Source of the DNA: Mastigias papua
Lineage: Eukaryota > Cnidaria > Scyphozoa > Rhizostomeae > Mastigiidae
DNA: 64,000 nucleotides
Direction: 5' to 3'
NCBI GenBank assembly: GCA_964019165.1
Contig: OZ025276.1
Location: 11,415,205 to 11,479,204 of the forward strand
The notes under the pieces were generated by a model. That model searched no databases. It was not told where the DNA came from and saw nothing but the letters and a program-made list of their open reading frames with translations. The position numbers were made by a program, and so were the translations under genes. Shown here piece after piece: positions 49,845-61,821 of this stretch; within the stretch, counting starts at the first letter, position 1, and each line of letters starts with the position of its first letter.

Positions 49845-51253
49845 GGGTTTTAATTGAATTTGTAATTAGCTTTTATGGAAAGTACTTTTACTTACTTCTT
49901 TTCCTATTCACACTAAGGCGATGTTTATTGCTGCATCCTATTGCAAGATCATGTTAACACACTCACATATCTATTCAAGCAGATCCATGTTTTTAGGCAA
50001 TTTTGCTTTATGAATAAAGGTCTTAGGTGAACTGTATTGCATTTTTTGCTTTGGTACTTGAGATTGGCAGTGACCATCATACACAACAGTGCCAATTTCA
50101 AGGAAATTGCAAGAAATAAATTGCACAACTATAAGGTGACAAGCTGCAATGATATGACATAACATGGAATTATACCTTGATTGAAATCTCGGCTTCCTCA
50201 AACCTTTTCTTCTTTAATTTGGATAAGTTATAAAATTGATCTAGGGAAAACTAGGTTGTAGGGCATGTGCCCCCATTTGACACTGCCACTTCTTGTTTTG
50301 AAGCAGGTTATGTTTATTGCACTCTGTCTTATCATACCTGGATCCTACCTGTTTTCCTCTGTTTTCAATAAATGGAATAGTATTACGTGCAATCCTAACA
50401 CAGTAATGCAGTGAAATGGTACTGGCAGCCTTAAAGTATGAAATGGCAGGATTGACCTTCAACTATGGCGGCCATTTCTTATCAGTATGTGGATAAGTAG
50501 TAGGCCTGTGGGACAAAGTCCTCTTGGTTACAATAGTAAAAAGTACTCTTAAATACAACCAAATGGAATGTAATACGGAAGAGGTTCCGTTTACGTCATA
50601 AATACATTTTGATTCTTGGAAGCAAATTACACTTCTCGTTGGGGTGATTATGAAGGCATGTAAGACAATAATACGGTAGGTTTTTCAGCCGACTTGCTGC
50701 TGCTTCAGCTTTTTGATAAAACAACAGACTGCTTACAGTTTCTTTGTAAGTTTTTACTTAATTAGTTGAACACCGCGTTGCTTCCGCAAGGCATTATGAC
50801 GTCACCAATGTAGAACTGTTCCTTCTCTAGCCTCACTCTCGATTTTCACTTGATCATTTGTGTTCCGTGATTTGTATCATGCTGCAACCTGGATTCGAGT
50901 GGTGCGGTAACTCAGCGTAGTACTTATGTAAGGGATTGTAAGCGGTAAATGTTGCCAAATCTTCGAGGCCGTATGTTTCACCTTTGCAATTGGGTGAAAA
51001 TGACGAAATAAGTAACGACAAAGGATAGCAATAGCAGTTAATTTCATCTCATTTCTTTCCAGACGACATCTGTGTTACGGCATATACCCATTATCGAGAG
51101 AGACTTGTTTTGACAGACTTCTTGTCTGTGTTTTTGTGGATAGTTTTCTCATTTCAGACATTTTTGATATGTGCACGTTTTTTGAAATTTATAGAAGTTA
51201 TCAAAGATCTGCGTTGTGCAGATAATTTTACGTTGTGCGGTTACAACACAACA
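49845..51253. other. Intergenic: SURF6 3' UTR and ABCB7 upstream region
   Basis: About 1.4 kb between two plus-strand genes. The left part holds the SURF6 poly(A) signal. An ATGGCGGCCAT palindrome-like YY1-type motif lies at 50465-50475, about 790 bases before the ABCB7 start. I see no coding frame with recognisable content. Confidence 0.55.
50013..50018 (+). terminator. AATAAA poly(A) signal, probably SURF6
   Basis: Canonical AATAAA about 170 bases after the SURF6 stop codon, on the coding strand, followed by T-rich sequence. It is the nearest canonical signal I see downstream of this gene. Confidence 0.5.
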
Positions 51254-54200
51254 ATGGCCTCTCGATTGATTAGAGACAGTGTGGTAAAGAAAGTCTTGAC
51301 CAGCAAGACAGCTTCAATATTTCCGTTGCCATTAAATGGCTGTCTTTGTGCTCAAAGAAGCAGACCAAGAGTTGTCAATAAATACATTACATATGGAATA
51401 CTTACCGGACGATACAGACTATTTGATGTAGGAAAGAGGGCATTTAGTTCAACTATGCAAACCCAGGTATGTCATCCCCTCGTAGTAAGTCTCACTAGAC
51501 ATATGGTTATGAAAATCACCTATTTGACTTTATTATTTCATCAATTAGCTTAATTTATAGTGAAGACTCGTCTGTTTGCCCCAAAATATTATGCCAACAT
51601 AGCATCACCAAAACGATGTTAAAGTTCATTAGAGTAGAAGTAGGGACTGCAAGAATATATAGAAAAAGCAGAATCTTGTAGAATATATTTATCTATTGAA
51701 ATGTAATAAAAAGGCACTGTTTATCTTCATTGAGTTAATAAGATTCCTTTTAAAGTGCATTTTATAAGAACCATGTAGTGCATTTAAAAAATGGTGCATA
51801 ATTGAATAAGCTTTTAATTTTTAAGAAGAAGTGGTCCCATTGTTGCACTTGTCAATTAGGAGAAAGAAATTCAAAGTTGTCTTGGTTGTCTTCACTGCAC
51901 AAGATAGCAAGATAATCACTGTAGCTCTCTTATCACTCTGCCTGTTGCATGTAAGGATATGCTGCCTCAATATACTTCTCTGTATAGATGCCAAGCAAAG
52001 AGCAAGAAAAGAGATTGATTCACAGCCATCCTGGAAGTGTGACAAAGGAAACAATGGATAAAGAGCTGAGTCCATTGCCTATCATCAAAACAATGGTTGG
52101 TTATATCTGGCCAAGAGATCAGCCTGCATTAAAAGCAAGAGTTGTTGCAGCTTTAGGTCTTTTAATAGGAGCCAAGGTAATCTCCTCCTTCCAATACAAT
52201 TCCATACACATGTATGCATATTGAGTGCACATTTATGTGGCATTATAATACTAATTATTATAATTTTTGGAAAGTACTTGTAGAGCATGGCTATCAGAGG
52301 ACAGTGGGTAACCACTGAAAGTTATTGCTTCTGTCATTGTTGCTATTTAAGTTATAGACAATAATTACATTGTGGAATTGTCAATGCTCATAAGTCTCAT
52401 TGATGAAACATTTGCTGACCTGTGATAAAATGGTTATCTGCTTAAAGTGTAGTTCATATTTAAATTATTTTCATTACTAACTTCTTTTTCAGTTAATGAA
52501 TATCCAGGTTCCATTCCTTTTCAAGTATGCTGTTGACTATCTGAATGATGCACCCTTAGTCATTTCAGATGCTGAAACTGCTGTGGTCAGTTTGGCAACC
52601 ATTTTTATTTTAGGATGTAAGTTGTCTCTACTGCCTAATCAAAATCTTGACATTAACTGTTTTGTTCACATACTGTGCATATTTATAGTGGCAAAATATT
52701 GTTTTCTGTCCACATAGTATATAGCACATTGATCCAATGGCCCACAACTTTAGGCAAATACATAGCTCTTTGTTATCATCTGATAATCCATTAATTCTTA
52801 ACTCTAGAGGACTCTGGGTGTTTTATTGCTCAACTGTTCTTTTACAATGATGGTGAATTTTTTCAGAAGTTTATGATGCTGAACTGTCGAATTGTAATGT
52901 GACATAAGTTGTTTCATTTTGTAGATGGTTCAGCAAGAGCAAGTGCCTCTCTCTTTAATGAATTGAGGAATGCTGTTTTTGCCAAAGTTGCACAGAGTTC
53001 AATACGTAAAATGGCTAGGAAAACCTTCTTGCATTTACACTCATTAGATCTCAACTATCATTTGAGCAGAAAAACTGGAATGCTTTCCAAAGCAATTGAC
53101 AGAGGGACTAGGTGTGCCCCATATTTCAGTGCTCCTACCTCCATTGTGGCATCATATTTAAGTCATATATATGATTATTATTATTACTATTAGTAAATAA
53201 TAATAATAATGAAAGAATCATGTAATTGAAAATATTTGTTACATACAGTTACAATTCTCACTATCTAGTAGGTATTAATTGAGCTAATTTATATACACAA
53301 GCATGCCAGGACCACTTGCAGAGACCAGATCATACACTCTGATTACATATGTTAGTTTAATAACACTTAGTGCACTTGAGAACTCAATCAAAGACAGGTT
53401 TGCAAGTTACCTGCATCTAAGCATAGGTTTTAGTATGCAGGCACAATTTGTGCTCAGGTATGTGCTTGCAGGCAGAATGCACATCACTGAGCCCTGGGGA
53501 GTAAAAATAATAACAGGGATAGTGAATCTTGATCATTATATTGACATGGTGGCTCTTCAGCTGATCATAAAACTTACATTGCTATCATTTCACAGGATAT
53601 TTCAAAGAAAGTACAATAAAAGTACTTATTTGACAAACTCACTGGTTTGTCAAATAAGTACACATATTGTACTTTCTATTATATTCATTTGTTACATGTG
53701 ATATATTTAAAATATTAAATTAATTCTTAGCATTATTTTAAATTATATAATTGCATGTTGTTTTTTGTTGATCAATATTCAATATGACATCATGTTATTG
53801 TGCCATTAACATACATAGTTTATTGTGCTACTTGATTAAGATGTGATGTTTATGGTACAACTGAAAAATAAATTTCATTTATAGTATTCTTTACTTCCAT
53901 TACAAATGCATAGGGAGTTGATGATTTAAAGCTGCAGGAATTTCTTCACTTTAAAGGTCAAAATAAGAAATAAGATTCGATTGCAGTTATATTGCTATTT
54001 AATGTATGGAGTCATGGGAAGCAAAAAGCAAAAAGCTAAAGTTTGGAAATTCCATATTCTCTGATAGTGTTTTTATGATTAGATTTAGGTATGGTATGTG
54101 CAGCTCTTTGGACTGCATTAATTATCATGTCTTTATTTGTCAGTGTGTCTGTCAGCCAAATGCTGGAAAAATTCAACTTAACCCTGTACCTGGTAGCTGT

Positions 54201-57200
54201 GTTCTAAATTTCTTTTCGATTTTTGTTTATCAGGGGAATCAGCTTCTTCCTTAGTGCTCTTCTTTTTAACATTGTACCAACAATTCTTGAGGTCAGTCTT
54301 GTCAGTGGAATCTTGGTAAGTTGTTCAGAACAGCTATTTTGTTTGGCAAATGAATAATTTATTTGAAATATCTTGGGAAGCCACCTTGTAGAGCTTAAAA
54401 TTTGCTGTTGCGTTGTTAGCGATGAGCAGGGAGAAGGAGAATAGAAACTAAGAAGAGTAAATATGTAGATAGGAAGGAGAAACTTACTTGAAGTATTTCA
54501 TTACAATCCTTTCAATGAGTTAATTAGATGCGCGCTGCCAATCGCGCACGTGGGATCGTTTGCGCGCGCTAAACAGTCAATTGTGAGAGCTTTCCTTAGT
54601 ACTTGGATGTATATTTTTCATAAAGCTGGCGCGAGCGACAGATTGAGTGCGTGAACTGAGCTGGGCGCGTGCCTGCGCGATCGCGCGCGTCTCATTGAAA
54701 GGCGTGCGTTAGTGTTTTTGCATCTCCATTATGACATCATCCCTTCCTGTCTACTTTATTTATCATTAATCATTAGGAAGAATGCAGTTGTCCATGTATC
54801 ATTGTAAAAGAGTTCGATCACAGCAGTATCGTATTTGTTTATATTTTCCAGTACACCATGTTTGGCGGGTTCTAAGTAGGAACCTTATTTCTTTGTTAAA
54901 TCTTTCGTTCATCAATGCTATAGCTTCTAAGACCCTAGGCTCCATGCAGCTGTAGATGCCTCCTTCCTCCAGCCATGTGTTTGAGTACCAGCTGACCAAC
55001 CTCCGTAAATAAATGCATTTTCGACCTCTTCCCTCATTTACCTGGCGCTGTGCTAAGGAGGATATTGTACGCAATACAAAGTGTGTCTAGATGGCAGTGT
55101 ATGCGCCCAAACCATTTCAGTTTCCATAGTTTCGCAAGCCTATTTATTTCATCAAGAAGAGAAGTGCTGGTTTTGTGTTGGTTAATTTGGAGCAATTTTC
55201 TCTGGCAACGCATTTAGTGTGCATTAATTCTTACTTCCATGCGTTGATCCGTGCATTAAAACGTGCATTAATTCTTATTAAATTTATTTTATAGGCATGG
55301 AAATGTGGTTTCCCATTTGCTGTCACTAGCCTTGGTTGCATTGCAGCCTATGCGGCTTACACGCTATCTGTAACTCAATGGAGGTAGTCAAGAACTCTTC
55401 TTCAATTATCTCAGTTATGGTTCATTATAAAATTTTTTCTTGTTTCTATTTGCTTGATTTGTCCTAACGATGTTGAGTGTGTTGCTTTTCCCCTTATTGT
55501 CGGTAGCTACTTGATCATTGCATTTATCATCATCTAGCATGGCATTGGAAAATAAGGTGCACTCGTAAACATACAACAGCCATCAGGTAATGACTTGTTG
55601 GCAAACGTCGCTATGCTTTAACTATTTCTCGTGGTCTTTTGTCTAGGACCAAATTCCGAATTCAAATGAATAAAGCTGACAATGAGGCTGGCACCAAAGC
55701 AATTGATTCATTGATAAATTACGAGACTGTAAAGGTATGGTTAAATCTTTATACTGTTTCAATCAATTCCTTTATAAATCTCTTGCTCTAATTTTCAGTA
55801 TGTTGTTAGAAACTAGAACTGCATACACTAGAAAGTTTTAGATACCAATCCTTGAGTTATTTGCTGCTACAGAGATGGGAAGTTGATTGCAATAATCTGG
55901 CCGATTGTTGGTATCTTTGACTCTTCGTGTATTGTGAAGTCCCGAGAATAGTCGCGTCATTGCTAGGAAGAATCGATAGGCACATTCGACTGACTTGATA
56001 TAAATTCTACTATGCCTCTTGTTTGTGCGTTTTCTGTGAGTTTGCTCCATATGCTTTGATATTGAAGAGCTCTGTGTTTCAGCTTAATTCTATTTTACGA
56101 TTCAATTTTTTGTCTATAGTACTTCAACAATGAGAAATTTGAAGCAGAGCAATATGACAATTTATTAAAGAAATACAATGATGCATCTTTAAAGACAACT
56201 ACAAGCCTTGCATTGCTAAATTTTGGTCAGAACGCTGTGTTTTCTGTTGCCTTGACCGGCATTATGCTTCTGGCAAGCCAAGGAATAATGCAAGGTAGCT
56301 GCAGTTAGTTTTATGCGATTGGATAGCTCATTTGTCTCTTATATTTTGTCGTATGTCATCGTTTCATCATTGCATTTCACGCAGACGGATCATTATATTT
56401 TGAAACACCCCTCCTATCAAACATTGCCACGAATCTAATGCTCATCTACAGTTAGTGAAATGTAAATGTTTACTCACATATTCGGATAAATTTTCTTAAA
56501 AACGGATGTTTCATATAATTCCATCAACAATTATTATCGATTCCAATGTGCAGTGCTTTGAAGAGTTTACCTTTGACCATACTCAATGCCTTTACTACAC
56601 AGCACTAAAAAGCCGGAGATTTTGATCAAACACGGAAGAACGGGAATCCACCCAAAAAACGGGAGTCACCCGTGGAAAAGCGGAAGACTTGAAATGTATG
56701 ATTACTTGCCTCAAGAATTGTATTTAGAAAGTGGGATTAGCAAGGAGAAAAGAGGTATAGAGAGAGGGAGGAGTAGACAAGAGAGTAGGAGAAAAAAATG
56801 GTATAAATAGATAGAATAATGAATACATGTTTCTTTATAGGTACCATGACCGTTGGAGATTTGGTAATGGTCAATGGTTTGCTGTTCCAGCTGTCTGTAC
56901 CTTTGAACTTTTTGGGCTCAGTTTATAGAGATATCAGACAAGCATTAGTTGATATGCAGAACATGTTTGATGTTTTGAATGTAAAGAGCTCAATACAGGT
57001 ATGATGAAATCCTAATGTTTACCAGTCAGTGCAATTATTTGGCAATTTATTAGTGAGGGTGATCGATTTATGTATAGATTGGAGCATTTTTTAACATCTC
57101 ATAGCAGCATTTCGTGACTAAATCGCTGTACAGTTGAATCGCAGAGCTACTTTACCAGCAGTTTAGTTCCTGGCCTATGACCAGTTGTAAGCGTGTCTTG

Positions 57201-59922
57201 ATGTAACAGACTTACGCAGAAGGTGCTAGTGATGTCTTTGAATACTTTACAGACTTTCACCCACTCCCGCCCCCCTCTAGTATAGTTAGTGACATTTCAT
57301 AGAGTCTGTGTGTAGGTTTGACCATTCTTTAGTCTGCATGTGATCAACATTGTTTTACGAGTAAAAGCATTATCTTGCATCTGTTGGTTAGAACTCTCTG
57401 TTCTTTCTTTGGTATAAATTTCAAATGCAGCAGTTAGAGATACATAAGATTCATTGGGTACCTTCCCGTATATATATATTTTTATTTCTATTCCTGTGTC
57501 AGGATTATCACCGGATATATGTAGCGAAAAGTGTGCCCACTGTGCAAGTTTCGCATTGCTACGCATCTGCACAGTTGCTTGCAATACTCCGAATAAGACG
57601 ATTGAAACTGTTGGGGACATTTTCACTTAGCATCACTTTAGTTTTGCTTTGATGTGCCTTGATTTTTTCAGTGCTATGTAGATATGCATGGTATGCTTAA
57701 CCCATTGATACCTCTTTTAGGAAAGCAAAAATGCCTCTCCCCTTATAATTCAACCGGGGTCCGTGGATCCACATGTTCTGTTTGAAAATGTTACTTTCGG
57801 CTATCTGCCTGATAAGAAGATTTTAAATAGCATGTCGTTCGGTGTCAAGTCTGGTCAAAAAACTGCAATCGTCGGAGGAAGTGGCTCAGGGTATGCTATG
57901 TATATTCTATATAATTTTTAGTGGCGAGTTTTTTCTCCCTCTTTATTCAGTTTCATCATTAGACCTACATATTCAATTTCAGTGGCATATTGTTGTCCAT
58001 CGTTCTGTTTTGACTTTCCTTCAGGTGTCATTCAGCATCATCACACCACCTTTCTTGAATATCTTTTTGCTTCATAGGAAGTCTACAATTGTTCGATTAC
58101 TGTACAGATTTTATGATCCTGATGATGGCAGGATACTCATATCAGGCAGAGACATAAAAGATATCAAACTAGACAGCTTGCGCAGAAGTCTTGGCATTGT
58201 ACCTCAGGTATTTGCTTCTAAGAGACACCTGTTATGTTTCATGTAAACTTGTTTATTATTTTTGGATTAAGTTAGTAAGTTCATATAGCTGTTGTTGTTT
58301 GGTGTTAAATTTGGCTTTTTCCAGATCGTCGTTGAGTTGGCTCTGATAAAACTGACTTCGATTCCTTTAGTTAAGCTCTTGGCTTTTGTGAAGTGAGTTT
58401 GGCTACTTCATATTCTGATCTATCACGAAACAAGAGCGTGATACTTTTGCTTACATGATGATGTCTTTGATCGACCGGACCTCGTTTGATTATTTATGGC
58501 AACAATTACCATCAATGTCTACAAAACGTTATTTTCGATTGAGACTCACCTAGAAGACACAAATGAAAGCGAATTTGTAGCATTTTCGTCGAAGAGGCAT
58601 TTTGCAGAGCATATGTATAGAATTCTTAAACTTATTTGGACAGAGTTTGAATTTGCGTATCTGGGGTTTTTCATGTATTTATTCGTAAATTGAATGATAG
58701 AAATTTGTATTTGTGAATTGATTTCTCATCTGTTCATTTTTGATACCATTGAAATGCCAGTGCGGTTTTTTTTTATTTTCTGGTAGGACCAAGTGCTGTT
58801 TCATGATACCATCTATTACAACATTATGTACGGAAACATAGCAGCATCCGAAGAAGACGTAATCAAAGCCGCCAAAATGGCAGATATTCATTCATCGATT
58901 TTAACAATGCCGCACGGTTACCAAACACAAGTCGGGGAGCGTGGTTTGAAATTATCAGGTGGTGAGAAGCAAAGGGTGGCTATTGCACGTGCTATCTTAA
59001 AGGATGCCCCTATCCTTGTTTACGATGAAGCAACATCATCTTTGGATTCTATCACTGAAAAGGTATGTACCATTTTTCTTGTTGCTGCTGTGACCTCTAG
59101 TGTATCAATATTGGCAATCTCTGGATAATGAACTGTGACTGTTAGTTTTGATTTTTTTTGGAGCTATGATAAAATACAGACAGATCATATAATGCAAGCT
59201 TTGATAAAATACCAAATATTATCATATCATTTCTTTATCGAAGGCGTCCCTTCTCTACGTAGTTGTTTGGATTTAGCCATAGCATTCAACAAGATCTTAG
59301 CCAGAAGCTTATCTCTTGCACACATATATGATTTTCTAATGTTTTCGTAGAATTTTCATCATGAAATAACCGCAAGTCTCGACATTACCGATAGCTACTC
59401 TTTTGGAACTTAGTGTTACTTGGCAGCCATTTTGCTCCAGTTGGCTTGCAACTTGCGGCTAAGTTTCATCACTTTCAGTTTCTTTGAATATGAATGTTTC
59501 CTAAACATGCCTCTAGGTATTCTAGTATTAGGAGAAATGAGATCTTTATTTCAACGTACATTGCGTTCAGTCCTTTTTGCCATCCATGGGCTTACTTTTT
59601 TCATGCAAGATTGCTTATCGTTTATCTCTCGTAGAATATTCTTGCATCGCTTTCTACAATAGCAAAGGACAAGACTTCGATATTCATCGCTCACCGTTTG
59701 TCAACTGTTGTTGATGCCGACGAAATAATTGTACTTGAACAAGGGAGAGTACGAGAACGAGGCAATCATATGACTCTTTTGAATGATCCGGGCAGTCTCT
59801 ACTCGTATTTGTGGCATAAGCAACACGAGACTCAATTACCGATTGAAAAAATGGCAGAGGAAGTAAATGTCAACGAAACGAAAACTAAGTATGACTTCCC
59901 TGTCCCAGAAGCAATAACATAG
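51254..59922 (+). CDS. ABCB7: ABCB7, mitochondrial inner-membrane ABC half-transporter
   Basis: Atm1-type exporter of a glutathione-linked sulfur/iron-sulfur compound from the mitochondrial matrix, needed for cytosolic Fe-S protein assembly. Exons: 51254-51466, 51988-52176, 52493-52616, 52925-53111, 54234-54315, 55295-55383, 55647-55734, 56120-56294, 56841-56998, 57721-57890, 58078-58207, 58787-59062, 59635-59922; 2,169 nt, 722 residues (human 752). Exon 1 is an arginine-rich, acid-poor mitochondrial presequence. The transmembrane domain (about 100-400) has the family blocks [43 protein letters not shown] and [14 protein letters not shown]. The nucleotide-binding domain has Walker A GGSGSGKST (about 486-494, split between exons 10 and 11), signature LSGGE (591-595), Walker B ILVYDEAT (Glu616), D-loop SSLD and H-loop IAHR (His647). 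All ATPase residues are present. The human C-terminal cysteine tail is absent. Exon 2 starts exactly with an ATG codon. Confidence 0.97.
53607..53676. repeat. Long hairpin in an ABCB7 intron
   Basis: Two 32-base arms (53607-53638 and 53645-53676) are inverted copies with three mismatches around a 6-base loop TCACTG. The inner 17 bases of each arm (GTACTTATTTGACAAAC) match perfectly. It might be a foldback element or a structured intronic RNA; no flanking duplication is obvious. Confidence 0.75.
54530..54712. other. CpG-rich block in an ABCB7 intron
   Basis: About 180 bases rich in CGCG words (GCGCGCGCT, GCGCGATCGCGCGCGTC, GGGCGCGTGCC) inside an otherwise AT-rich intron. It contains no open frame of interest. 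It could be an internal regulatory island or an inserted fragment. Confidence 0.6.
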
Positions 59923-59983
59923 AAATTATGTTTATATTTGCGTGATTGTGTAGTAAAAATGAAATCAAAAGTATTATATTTTT

Positions 59984-59989
59984 ATTAAA
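59984..59989 (+). terminator. ATTAAA poly(A) signal variant, ABCB7
   Basis: ATTAAA, 62 bases after the ABCB7 stop codon, followed by a T- and GT-containing stretch. It is the common variant of AATAAA and lies at a plausible distance. Confidence 0.45.
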
Positions 59990-60754
59990 TTGTCCTTGTC
60001 TCTAGTTGTTTTAAATTCTCCATGCTAAGTGTATCATAGGATACTGGAACGAACTGAATCTGTTGAATCAATACTAAGTTTAAGAGTACAGAGGATTTAA
60101 GTTTTGCATAAGAAGAAATATTTGAATTTTTTAGTAGATGAGTTGGTGGGTTATGACCCAAATGTTTCGCTGTCAGTACCTGGGGGTAGGCGCTTCTGTG
60201 CAAAAACTGTGAGTCGTAGGTCTTGAGGACTGTGAAGTATGCTATGCCACTTAAAGGGTTAGGTTGTGAAGGAGCATTGGATATCCTAGCAACGCATAGG
60301 GTTCTGTGACTTAATTTTCAAGTCTATACCCTGAATGCCACGTGAATTCTGTTATAAAATCCTGATTGTACGTAAACCTGCTCGTTTACTTAGTTAAATA
60401 GCAGCTCTTAAGTATTTGAAATTGTTAAGAATGTTCCTTGAAACCCATATTGTGACTTTACCGTAGCCATGTTTCGTGCAACTTTGCACAAGAATAATAG
60501 ATATGGTAACTGATACACCAAACAACTGATTCAATCTGTTTGTCCCTGAATTCAAATATCAGGAAGCCAGAAGAAGTTATCTTGGAGACTAGGAAGAAGA
60601 TTTTAGAGTGTGCTGTGATGGACTGATGATGAATGCTCTTCATACATACACTAAGACTTACTGAGATTTTTAGAGACACACTGCTCAGTTACGAATACGT
60701 GGATGAAATTAGTAACAATTGATGATTAAACGCATCGCATCTAGCAAGAGTGTC

Positions 60755-61036
60755 TTAAGATTCAATGGAAGTTCTCAATTTATCTCGGTAAATGAGAAAG
60801 GAAGTTTGTCCAACTTCTATATCAGCGCTGGCTGAAGCAGCAATGGGGTATTGAAAGGTAGAACAGAATTTTCTGTACGCCATAAATTGCTTCAAATGAA
60901 CGTCATAGCCTGGAGTACACAAGTGCAATAGCCTACTTAAATCCCGTTTTTCCTCTATTGCTAACCAAGTTGGTTTTGTTTGGAAATCGTCTTGAAAACG
61001 AGGCTCATTCCCAACCGACAGTAGTTCTTTGTTCAT
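60755..61036 (-). CDS. Unrecognised 93-residue open frame, doubtful gene
   Basis: A minus-strand frame from an ATG at 61036 to a stop near 60755. Composition is balanced and not repeat-like (it contains EEKRDLSRLLHLCTPGY), unlike most chance frames in this window. I recognise no domain, signal peptide or membrane segment. The ATG lies immediately left of the ATGGCGGCC motif at 61033, so a divergent arrangement with CEP57 is conceivable. No poly(A) signal follows. It may equally be chance. Confidence 0.2.
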   Translation of the reverse strand: MNKELLSVGNEPRFQDDFQTKPTWLAIEEKRDLSRLLHLCTPGYDVHLKQFMAYRKFCSTFQYPIAASASADIEVGQTSFLIYRDKLRTSIES

Positions 61037-61821
61037 GATGGCGGCCAGGTTGTAAACTGTTCTAACACGACTTCATGCTAAAAAGTACGTATATATTGTG
61101 AGATACGTGTATGAGACTACCGAGAGATCTCCCCTCAGAGTCTTTTAACAGTCAGGTATTCCTGTTATGATCATTGGCTTGATGTTACTGCCCTCAATCA
61201 GAGATGGATGCCCGAGGTTACTTCAAAGGGGTGTGTAGAGGTTTACACTTTTTTCTGTCTTATTAAACCCGTTATGCATGGCACAAATATATTTCCTTTC
61301 TTGGATGGTACGAGGTTAAATAACGCTTTCTGCTCACATCTTGTTTATTGTTTTCATGCATAATGTTAGTTACCCTGATACATGTTTGTTTGAACAAACA
61401 ATGAATCATTCTGTTATTAACGACCCTTTGAGTGTAGCACTTGGCCAGTCTGTTTACCATGGTATTTTCAACGTAATAAGACCTTCAGATGTTATTCCAA
61501 TGCTTCATTCATACACTCTCTGTGCCTTGAAGATGTTTTTAATAGGTGTATGGTCACTGCACAAACTGAAAGTTTTATGTCTAATACAATAATATATAGG
61601 CAGCATATTACATTAAGTTGTTCAGGTACAGTGGAGTGGTTTGCTGCAGTTGGCTTGTATGGACTGCCTTTATGTTAGCAAACTTCTTGTTCGTGCACTG
61701 ACTTGTTATTCATGAAGATATTTATTTTGAGGTTAATCCAATTAAGATGTTTTTGGTTGTTATGATTCTTATGATTTGTGTGATTCCTATAATTTCTATA
61801 ATTCCTTTGATGCCTTTTCAG

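Larger units (their letters stand above)
59923..61821. other. Intergenic and 5' region between ABCB7 and CEP57
   Basis: Holds the ABCB7 3' UTR on the left and, presumably, the CEP57 promoter and first exon(s) on the right. I could not identify the first CEP57 exon. The ATGGCGGCC at 61033-61041 is a YY1/TISU-like site that could mark its transcription start, but the direct splice from there to 61822 is out of frame. One minus-strand open frame is listed separately. Confidence 0.5.

Noticed and set aside
61033..61045. ATGGCGGCCAG|GTTGTA as the first coding exon of CEP57
   Set aside because: A direct splice to 61822 would be in the wrong frame; it is kept only as a possible start-site motif.
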